From Epiperipatus broadwayi (Eukaryota > Onychophora > Udeonychophora > Euonychophora > Peripatidae), in contig JAQFVV010012397.1 of the NCBI GenBank assembly GCA_028023455.1, positions 2,473,501 through 2,537,500 on the forward strand: a stretch of DNA of 64,000 nt. The letters are read 5' to 3'. This document shows positions 27,001 through 39,000 of this stretch, piece by piece. The notes beneath the pieces were generated by a model, which saw only the letters and a list, made by a program, of their open reading frames with translations, did no database searches and was not told the origin of the DNA. A program made the translations under genes and the position numbers. Numbering within the stretch: the first letter of the stretch is position 1; each line of letters begins with the position of its first letter.

Positions 27001-30000
27001 GCAGACTTTGCATTAACTTTTTATTTAGAAATGTGTAATATATTATTTTATTTACAACTCTTCCTTTGAAGTTTTATAAACGTCCCGTCCCCCTTTCCAA
27101 TTTAATAAAGTACACAATAAAAATAAATATTTTTTTTACAATATAAAAAAATAATGGACTTTGCAGCATAGAAATGAATGCAACACACACATCATGCCTA
27201 TGACCTGGTATTCAAATCCAGATATTGCAACAAAAGAAATTTTTTTAAAGTTCCAAATAAGTTTAGGACTTTTCTACAAGTAACCAGTCCATATATAATA
27301 TTGATTGATAAATGATTATCTAGCTATTCTCAGCTTGAAGATAAAACAAGGATAAAAAAAGACTAGAAAAATAATATCATTACTCAGTATTTAAAAATTC
27401 TGATAAGTAATGTTTATCTTTCATCTTCGTCTTAAAAAGGCAAAGTGGGAGAAGTTTTTGCCTTTCAATGAGTTATTTAAAGATTGATGTTACATTTTTA
27501 TTTATCTTCAATATAAATAAATTTTTACATAACATTCATTACAGTTATTATTATCAATTAGTATATAAAAATGTATAATGCTTTTTTATATCACATAAAA
27601 AAAAACTTACTTTGATCTAAAAATTTTGGGAGCTGTTCTTGAAGTGCGAGATCTTACACCATCTTTAATATTTAATATAGAATTAAAAGTGTTTTGAAAA
27701 AATTGCAGTTTTTCTTCCAATAAAGTATTTCTTTGTAGATTCACTTTTTGTTTTTGATGTCTATCGACTTCCATTCCACTTAAAAGCTGACTGGAAAAAT
27801 AAAATACACATATAAGTAAATAAATTCAATTTTTCCACCTTACTTTGAACACTTTTTAGCAAAAATTTTTTTATTATATATATGGACACACAATATTATG
27901 TTTTGATTGTCCTGCAATTTTCCTCTGAGCTATGATATAACGATAATTAATATAAAATAAATAACTATATAAATAATACCATAAAAAAAATTTAAACACA
28001 AAAATTTAAAAATGTGGTTATAATTTCTCCTTATTTGTAATAATAAAAATACTTAATTGTAAATATTAGAGAAAAAAGAATATAGTTAATAATAAATTTG
28101 GCTGAACGTTTTCGAGGAACCGTGCCTCATACTCATAGCCTTAGTGAAAATGTACTTAATATATGTAAATGAGAATATTCAAATGAGTTACTGTTATGTA
28201 GCCCATTTTTTCGAGATGTCGAAGCACGTGTCTCTTCTGTTGATTGCATGGATGTCTCTGTTAATGTAGAATGCCTCCTTTATTTTTCTCCTGTAGTCGT
28301 TTGGTTCTGAGCATAAAATAACGGGGTTAGCGGGTATGAAATTGTGCCCCGATTGTTTAGTATGTTCAAAAAATGCAGAAGATGTACTGCTGTTCGTTTG
28401 GGCTCTGTTGAAGGTGTACCGATGTTGAGCCAATCTGGCGTTAATTGTGGCTTTCGTTTCACCATAATATGTGGCGTGGCATCCGGCTTAATTTATTATT
28501 AACTATATTCTTTTTTCTCTAATATTTAAAAATTTAAAAAATAAATCAAAACCAAATAAAATAAAATAATCTAAGTAATTTAAGTTAAAATATAGAACAT
28601 TAAATTGAAATATAAATTATACATGTATATTCCCGACTATATATTATAACAGTCAGTGAAATATATGTCTCTTATTCTATCTGATGTACAGGATGCCATT
28701 AGGCCATTTGAACCTAGAAAATTTATGATATATGCAGATACACCTTGGAAAGAAATCCAATTTTTATGTTGACTGTTAGCCCATGCCACTAGCTCAAGGA
28801 GAAGCAGATTTATAATCTAACTTATTTAAAACATTTTAATAAAAAAAAAAGATATATAAAAAAAATAAACTACTGCCAGTAATTATCACAAAACATTTAT
28901 TTACGCACAAATAACTTTGAGAAATAAATTTATTGCTTTAGATTTTATTATTAATTTTAAATTTAAATTGTTATTTTAGTAAGTCCACACAGATGGATAG
29001 TTTATATAATATTTTTATTTTAGAATGTTGAGCATAGATAAGCTACATAGATTATGCAATTAAAATTTTTCAAAACATCCAACCTCAGGCTAAAAGTTTG
29101 CAGCAAAACCATCGCTCGCTTCCTGATATACAAACACAACCAATGCAATATGAAGATGCTAGCATAAAAACATGCTGACAGGAATGTGTGTCTGCAGCAT
29201 GATATTATTTAAAAGAAATGATGCTCGTCCAGTATAGGAAGAATGTGTGTCTGTCTGGCGAAGGAATCATATATATATAAAACATTAAAGGAAATGTGTC
29301 GTATGGAGGAAGAGTGGTCTATTGCCGACTTATAGTCCCTATCCATAGAGCGAAAGGGGATCAATGTTGCAGGAAACAGGTCTGCATCCATTGCAACGAT
29401 ATGGCTACACCTTTAAGGGCCATGCATTCAGTGGGCATGTTGCCCTGTATGCTAACATGCTTCACATTACATTGATATAAACATTCATATATATCTCCAC
29501 CAGCATCGACTCAACTATGAAACAAATAGTCTGAAATTAAACCCTTTTAAATTAACAAACTTTAACGACTCTATGCAGCCATCTACACCCAACTTTAAAT
29601 TTAATAATTTAATTAACACATAATAAAATTAAATAAAGAAAAATGGAAATGATTAGCAAACATATGCATAAAAAAATATTAATAACTGATTTAGAGTTCT
29701 TTTAAGTTAGATAAGAGTTCATACTTTAAGTTACTAATCGAAAGTTTGTTTAAAAGTTCATATTGAGTATCACAATTTATACTTCCCATGATTTCAGCAG
29801 CTTTATAAAAGTCCATCCTAGGATCATTTTTGTAGATTGTCCATCCTTCTTGGAAATGAAGCCACAACTTGCCATTCATTTGGTCAGGAACTGTCATTTG
29901 GAAGGCCTCAGCTGGTGCATGCAAAGGAAACTATTTTATTGCAAGACCCCTACATCATGGAGTCCACAATACAGCTGTAAGATTAATAGTCAGATCATCT

Positions 30001-33000
30001 TATCTTTTTTAAAATCTATTATTTTGTCTTTTATACTTTTATAGCCTCTTATTAGCATTTTTATGGATCAATCAATCATGATGCCACTGGTCCTAAAATC
30101 CGGATGTTTTCCATTCTGGCCTGTGCGTGGCTTGGTGTTTGCATTGGTCAATCTTTAATTTTTTTATATCTCTCATCTGACTTTTTAATTATTTAAGTGC
30201 CCCAAGGGCTAGATTGTTTTACATTTAATTAATAAAACAATCATTTCCATTTACTAAGATTAAACATGATTCTTAAAATAGAAATTCATTAACATTTATT
30301 TTTATTTTCTTTTATATAACTTTTTACTTTTTTACCAATCTTTAGATCTTTACTTTTTTCCCACAAAAAAAGTACTTTTAAATACTTTTTTTTTTTTTAA
30401 GTTTTCCATCTGTGTGATAATATATACGTTAAACGTAACTTTTTTTTACTTTCTTTTAGTTTTTTAATAAAATAATTTTATTTAAGATTTATTTTCCCCT
30501 TTATTTTAATTTTAAAATAATGTAACGGCATATCTATACCGTTACAATATATATATTCATGAACATCTATTAATTAAAATATATTATTTCTTTTTATTAT
30601 TTTTAATAATCCCCTAATTATTACTATTCTTTATTAACTTAAACTTTAATTTTATTATTCCCATATTACTAAAATACTTATTAGTAAATAAGCAAATATT
30701 TTGCTTATTTACTCATAATTAAGTTTCAGTAAGAATAACGTTTAGTAAATTTTAAGTAATTACACCGACGTCATTCAGCCAAAAAACATCGTAAATAGTA
30801 ATTTAAAGTGAGAATCTACTCACGCTCTCTTTAACAGTTCTTCAGATTTGCTCATATAAAAGAATTTGAGTTGTAGGAATAAGAGGATTCTTTTTACTCC
30901 TGCATAAATACTATATCTTGGATTGAAGAAGAGAGTATTCAGTTATTTAACACTCAAAAGGCGCATGCTCAATTAGCTTGAAAGGCTGATATTGGAATAA
31001 AATACTTATTATTTTATTTTTGTATAATCCTCTGTTCAATCTTAATTCATTTACTAAGAATATACTTTTTAATTTTTAAATCATATATCTATTATTTTCT
31101 TATTCATTCTTCTGTTAATAATATTTTACATTTATTTTTTTTTATTTTTACATCTAAAAACCATAAATATTATAATCCTTTTTTTAACTTATCTATTATA
31201 AATTTTTAAAACGTTCAAAAAAAACAAAAACATTTTTTTCTTTTTTTTTTTTTAAATTATCCTATACCCTATCTCCCTCTATTATATATTATTTAAACTA
31301 ACTACATCTATAATTTTTATTTATATATTTTAACTTTCTAATTTATATCATATATAATCTTTTTATTACTATTATTTTATATTATCTAATTCTCCCTTAT
31401 AAATTGCTATTTCGTATTACACTATTTTGTACTTGAATGCTATGCTAAATTTTTACCTCATTAATATGTATTATCTATAAATAGATTCATATTTATACTC
31501 CTATGTAAAAAAAAATTTACAACCCCATGATTTAAACAGAAGGGATTTACACCCTAAACACATGCGCTGTAATGTTTGTTATAATAGTTCAACAATGTCT
31601 TGTTGAGAACCGAGCATAATCTCAAACAAAAGCACAAGATGAAAAGATGAGAGCGGCCATCTTATTTTTTGAATCTAAATTTAATTATATAGACCAATCT
31701 AAAGCATTTTAGTTTGAGAATATAAAGATGTTTCTTTATTCACTTTACATCCATTAATCTCTTTCTATATATTAACGTTCGTGAAATTTTTCAGTTTACC
31801 TCATGTTAATATTACGAATATTCAATTGTATTTATTAGCGCAGAATTATGTAATTTAAACAAAAGGGATTTATATCCTCAGCACATGTTCTGTAATGTTT
31901 GTCATAATAGCTCAATGATGTCTTGTTGAATGCTGATGATATTCTCAAACCAAAGCATGAAATATAACTAAATTTAGATTCAAAACATAAGATGGCCACT
32001 CTTTTCTTTCCAAAAGTCTCTATCTTGTGCTTTGATTTGAAAATATCCTCAATACTCAACAAGACATTACAATGCATGTGCTTAAGACAGTGCTGTCCTT
32101 TGGATTTTGAGGCCCTGGGGACAAATATGAAGTGGGACCCCCAGTAAATAAAAGTGAATAAATAAATAAAATCTTTAATTTTTAATACAAGAAAGAAACA
32201 TATACATTTATTCTTATCTAAATAGTAATACTTAACTTATAATACATTAATATTAATATAAACGGAAAACAAAACTAATATAATTATTTTCTTTGCTTTT
32301 AATTTCAGAAAATTTATCTATAAATTCTCACTTAAGTTTAACTATTCATGTAATTTATTTTCTATGGAAAGCAATGTTAGGTTGGATAGTCTTTCTTATG
32401 CCAATGTGGATCTTAAATAATTTTTTATTATTTAACCTTCGACAAGCTCCATTCGAAATTAGTAATGGTTCAAATGGTGAGATGTTTGGAAATTTGGTGC
32501 GCTTCATTTCAAAAGTAAGCTTGAGCTTTATGTGTAAGAACTTGCATCAATTGTTGGTCTCTCAGTCTATTTTATTAATGCATAAGATATATACTGTGTT
32601 GTTGATTAAAATAAGATAACTCGGTGTGGGGCCCTGGGCATACATCAGGTTGAACAACCTTAGGGATGCTAATGGCTTAGGGTATAAATCCTTTCTGCTT
32701 AAATTACATACAATTTCTACATTAGTAAATAAAATTGAAACCCATAATTTATTTATAAGGGAGAATTATATAATAATATAAAAACTGAAAGACAGGCTTA
32801 TTTATACCTGTGTCTATATATATGTAATATTAGGGTATGAGCACAATCGGATGGACGGTTGAAGAGTTGGAGTGTGGAGTAGATTGAAGCCTGTCCATTA
32901 AAGTATGAGGATTGTCTATCTTAATATATATCTGAGCACTTATAGTATATATGTGTAGAGATGATAATCTGGACCAACTGATGATTGCTGGTTTAGCATG

Positions 33001-36000
33001 AAATACGTATATTGGTGATTATTTATCTTTTCAACATATATGTGTTTAAGTGTATCAGTATTATTAGATGGAGTGGAGAGTGGTGGGTCATGTGAAAGTC
33101 TGTGCTCATACCCTAATATTACATATATATAGACACAGGTATAAATAAGCCTGTCTTTCAGTTATTACATTATAGAGATGTCTGCCCATCCTTGCATATG
33201 TATTTAATGGATTATGTTCTGTACATGTGGGGTTCAGATTGACCTTAGGTCAACATGGGTGTGACAAGAATCTCAGCCTCAGGGTGGCCTTTGAGCATTC
33301 CATCTTCAGATTTTCAATCGGATGGACGGTTGAAGAGTTGGAGTGTGGAGTAGATTGAAGCCTGTCCATTAAAATATGAGGATTGTCTATCTTAATATAT
33401 ATCTGAGCACTTATAGTATATATGTGTAGAGATGATAATCTGGACCAACTGATGATTGCTGGTTTAGCATGAAATACGTATATTGGTGATTATTTATCTT
33501 TTCAACATATATGTGTTTAAGTGTATCAGTATTATTAGATGGAGTGGAGAGTGGTGGGTCATGTGAAAGTCTGTGCTCATACCCTAATATTATAATAATA
33601 TAAAGTAATAGTAATAAGATTATATATAATATGGATTAGCAAATTAAAGTATATAAATAAAAAATATGTAAATAAAAAATATATGAATAAAAATATATAA
33701 ATAAAATGAAAGAGTTGTTGTCATTATAGATATAGTTCATTTAAATAATAGAGTGAAATAGAATATAGAATTTTTTTTTTTTTTTAAAGTTTTAAGAAAT
33801 TAAAGTAAGAATAGGTAAGTTAAAAAAGGGATTATAATATTTATGATTTTTAGATGTAAAAGTAAAAAAAGATAAATATAAAATATTATTAATAACAGAA
33901 GAATGAATAAGAAAATAATAGATATTATATGATTTAAAAATTAAAAAGAATATTCTCTTGAAATGATTTAAGGTTGAACAGAGAATCATATAAAACTAAA
34001 ATAATAAGTATTTTATTAATTTGAGGATAATAAAATTAAAGTTTAAGTTTATAAGAAATAGTAATAATTAGGGAATTATTAAAAATAATATATTTTAATT
34101 AATAGTTGTTCATGAATATATATACAATCAGAAATACACATGTATAATTTATATTTATTTTATATTTCAATTTAATGTTGTATACATTATTTTATATTAC
34201 ATGGATTTAATTTTATTTAGTTTTGATTCATTTTATCATATTTATTTTATTTTAGTTTTATTATGTTTTATTTTATTTTATGTTGTTTTTCTTTATTTTT
34301 TTAATTTTATTTTTTAAAATTGTTTACACTTTTTACTTATTTTATTTATCACTATATTATAACTCTGAGGAAGACTGCAGGGTAGTCAAAATGTAAGATT
34401 GTGTATCCATGTATGCAATTAAAAAATTTTTTGCTACAAATGTTCAAAGTAAGATGGACAAATTGAATTTACATAAACTATTACAGCAAAATAAAGGAAG
34501 TAGTGGATTTAGTAACATTTGTCATATCTGTAAATACTTATAAATTTGGATCTTGATTTTAATGTGATATTAAAGAAATAACTATCAACTGCAAATTTAT
34601 GATATAGTTCTAAATACAAAATTTATTGTTTTTAAATGTAATTTATTCTAATGTCTCAAATAGATATCAAAGTTAATTTATTTTAAATCTAATTAAAATA
34701 ATAAGTTACTATTATATTACTTCAAATTTTCATAATGAATTAAAAATTCCAAGTTAAGTGATTATTGTTTGAATTTACACAATATTATTATAAACAATAT
34801 AAAAAATATATATATCTACAAAAAAAAAGGTAATACTTATTAATTTCAACAGAAGATAATGACAGATTGTAGATTATTTTATTTTGGTTTACAGCAACAG
34901 AGATTAATACTGAGACAGTATGTATTAACATTTTCGTAACTTTAACTGTTAGTAGTGTAATTATCAAATTTCTAATAGGATTGAAAATTTAAAGTGTGTA
35001 AAATAATTTCTTTTAATTAATAAGAACAAGTTATTAAAAATATTGCTTAATTATTACATAATTTAAAGACATAAAGATGAATTAGCATGTAATAGCAACT
35101 TTATAAAAATAGTAATTCTTAATTTTTTTGAAAATTTTGGGAGACAGTTATTGTTCACAATTCATTTACAATGTAAACTAGTATTAATTAACTCTTCTGA
35201 GAATATAAACGTTTTTTTTTTAAATATAAACACAATTTATTTGTGAGTTATTAAAATATCATGTCTAGTGATATAAATGGCACATTAAAGTTAATGATCT
35301 AGTTTTAAAACTGAAATATTTGAACATAAGTTGAACCAAAACAATTTGTTGCTTATAGTAGACACCACACTGTGCATAGTAATCAAATAATTCAATAATG
35401 ATCAAATGTTTAGTTTCTTAAGATATGTGATATTTGACAATCAAAAGTGATAGCTTTAATCCAAAAACCTTTAGTTCTAGAATTTTTCACTATCACTTCA
35501 CTAAACTGTAAAGAGGAACTGTGTTGTATTGCATAATCAGAAATAAGTTATGAAGAGTACTATACAAATTGTAATGCCAGCAATGATCTAATTTATATCA
35601 CTCAGTTCAAGCGCCATTTGCATAAGCATGAGAATTTGGCCCATATTGTTAGACTAATTTCTGTTTATTAGTCAGATCAGTATGAAGCATTAGATTGTCT
35701 TGAATAGTAGGCTAGAAACAATGATGGATAAATGGATGGATATTTGCAGCCAGTGCTTCAACACTGACAAAAATCAAAAATTAAAAATTATTCTAGAACT
35801 TGATTGTCCTTATTACCTGATGTCCATATATTTAAAAAATTCTATATTAAAATGATCTAAAATTTGTCAGGGCATATTGAAAACAAGTTCAATCTGATAC
35901 TTCTATTTGAACAACTGATTAAAGATAAATCAACAAACATTGATCCAACTATGGCTGAACTGCTTCTATTAACACTTTTGGACACTTGAATGATTATTTA

Positions 36001-39000
36001 CATGACTACAACCACACAAACTTATGATATCCTTTTCATTTGCAATTCGTTTTACTTTCTTTTTAGATAATGAAATAAATGATCTATTTTATTTTCAGAT
36101 AAACATATCAATACGTTTTTGTTAACCTAACTTACGGTTCCGAAGTATATTTAGAAGAATAATGTATTTGAAACCATCAAACATCACATGATCGCCATCT
36201 CTATACTAGCACATAATTTGTTGTAAACAACGGCAAAACTCCCCATACAGTAGTGCACAAGCCTTCTGGCATCCATTGATTACTCTGTTTGGCACAGGGT
36301 GGCACTACTGTATGGGGAGTTTTGCCTTTGTTTTAATAATGTATTTGATAATTTATATATGATATCAAAGTGAGTTTACACAAGTTGCAAACAAAACTCT
36401 TTAATATCAAATATTTATTGTAAGATTATATGATTTGTCATTATTAATATTAAAATATATATTTATCACTCTTCTTGCATAAGTATTAAATAAAGCACTA
36501 CAAAATTTTATTCCTATCCATTCTTCACAATGCTTTATTCACATAAATTATCTTTATTTCAACTCTTTATCACTAAATTGAAAGAATAAAGAAAATAACA
36601 GCTTTGAAGATTACTAGACAGTAGAAACTACAAGATAATTTATTCAAATAAAGCATTATATGTATATTCGAAGAAAGAAAATAACAGCATTGAAGAAAAC
36701 TGTGAAACAGTTGAAACTGAAAGAAAAGTAATACAATTTCTGTAGTCTAATCTCTAATCTAATAAATGACTAACAAAGATTATTAAAATAAAAAAAGTGA
36801 GTTGAATAAAGAATGATGAAGAATGTGCAGGAATAAAATTTTGTAATGTTTCAAAAAAAAAAAAAAAGCTTATAATCTGGTAAATCTTAAATCACAATTA
36901 CGTTTAATAAAATATTGATAAGCTGGGCATGAGATCTATGAACTAATGTATGAGGTAATATTTCAAATTAATGTTCATAACAGTTTCTTTGCTTTAACAT
37001 TTAATTAATAATTATATAACTAAGATTAAAAAAAATAAGAAAATCATAATAAATATTTACTAAAAAAGTCTTAACTGATGGAAACATTTGCATATTTATA
37101 GTAATTAAAATAATAATGTAATAAAACTTCTGGCAATAAAAATAATGATGTGTTTAGTTGCTTGGGAGGTCATGTGATAATTCATGCAGAAAATTAACAC
37201 AGAGCTTTTTTTTGTTCTTGAGTCTGTCACTCTGCTACAATTAGAATTAAAAACTATTAGTGAAAAAATTATATTAGACATATATACGCTACCTAAGTTT
37301 TATGTCCTTCTGTTTTTCTCCACTATTTATTTCTATAGAATGTGATTGCAATTTCTGTAAAAGATCATATTCTATTACTGTAGGATCCCCTTGAAAATTA
37401 GTTGATACTTCTTTTACAGCCATTAATAATTCAGGATCTAAACTGTAAAAGTACAATAAAAAATATTTTTAAAAAAAAAAAATTATAATTTAACTTTATC
37501 TAATTCTTAAAATTTATTGTGTACTTTTAAGGTTTGAACAAAAAAATATATAACTAAAATGTACCTAGAAACTTCTTCTTTAACATCAGATTTTTCTTCT
37601 TTGTCTAAATTTACTTTTGAAGTAATCTTTTTTTTGGGAATAGGTTTTGCTAAATCAAATGGTTGTAAAAGTTCTGAAGAGTTTAATGAACTTGAATCTT
37701 GTTGTGACGCAATCATTTTCAAAGTGGTTATTTCAGTTGGTGAATCAAAGATTTTACTATTTTAAAAAAATAGAAAGTACAAAATTTAGTCAAAATTGAA
37801 ATATTAATTGTGTAATTTATTTAATAAGTACTGAAAGACTGTTTGGTAATTTTTTAAAAGTTTTAAGGTATATCTTATTCTATATCAAATGTTTCTCAAA
37901 TTTATTTACATATTAAGACACAATGATTCACTATGTATTACATATATACCTAGGTGTTTCTGATTCCTGCATTAAAGATTCCTGTTGAACACTTGGCTCT
38001 GTGTCTACATCTGAAATGGTTTTCATTTCTTTCAAATTAGAAATCAGGCTACTTTTATCAATCTGAAAAGGTGAAGGCAAACATTGATCTTCTGGTAAAT
38101 CAAGAAATTGCTGAGATTGAGAAGTTATTACAGATGAATCTGAATCCTTTTGTGATTGAGATGTTTTTATATGAGATGGCAATTCTTCTACAACATCATC
38201 TTCATCACTACTTGAACTTTCATCTGAAGACTCAGAAGACGAGCTATAAAAGAATCGTAAACAATAATTAGAAAATTGTAAATAAATCATTGTGTTAAAA
38301 TTAAGCTTTTTTAAAAAATTAAAATATACAGCTATTAATTTAAATAAACACTAATTAAGTGCAACATATATCATTAATAAATGTTTATAATAAACCTATG
38401 ATTCAGAAAAAATGTACATAATAAATATTTCATAAGTTTTACAATTAAATAACAGAACTTTCAGCAAATTAAAATAAAACTTTCATGCAAAAAACAATAT
38501 TTTTTTAAAAATTTTTTCAGTGAATTAAATTTTCTTTTTATGTATATACTAGGAGGCTCCCACCTTAGTGAGACTCACTCTGTTTGCCCATACCCTTTCA
38601 ACAGAGCTTATGCAAAAATATTTATTCTAACACTTCTTTCCACACAATATATATAGGGTGATTTTGAAATTCTAACAGTATTACATTAAAGTTGGATAAA
38701 ATAAGAAATGAATAACACTAAACACACTTATGCAGGATTTAAAATTTTTAATGCACTAAAATTGTCATTTGTGAGTTTTTTTGCAAAACTTAGGATATAT
38801 GTGTATTTCTAAGTTCTATTTCTGAAAGCAATCAAAGAAAAGAAAGATTGAAAGAAAGCAATAACAAAGAATCTACTAGCAATGCTTTTAAAATATTTTT
38901 TTCAAAAGAATAAAAAAAAAAAAAAATACTGAAAGATTCAAATATCTTGAAGTTTTCTCAGCTATTAATCTACATAAAGACTCTAGAAGAACATTTAATT

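Larger units (their letters stand above)
25636..27610 (-). other. MRPS31 intron 6
   Basis: A 2.0-kb AT-rich intron. Two tRNA-like segments (26597-26665 and 27150-27230) are the only structured features seen. Confidence 0.6.
27791..37292 (-). other. MRPS31 intron 5, repeat-dense
   Basis: A 9.5-kb intron with a Penelope-like fragment, a large interrupted inverted repeat (28528-34330) containing several nested insertions, a relic related to 17874 (35425-35500) and repeat-family copy 3. Nothing recognisable was seen in 34400-35420 and 36330-37292. Confidence 0.7.

Noticed and set aside
32293-32619. 108-codon open frame as a membrane protein
   Set aside because: It is hydrophobic low-complexity sequence inside a hAT-like MITE with no recognisable domain; chance in AT-rich DNA.
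38071-38271. Plus-strand frame over MRPS31 exon 3
   Set aside because: Antisense shadow of the acidic serine-rich exon. The minus strand gives correct splice sites and phase.
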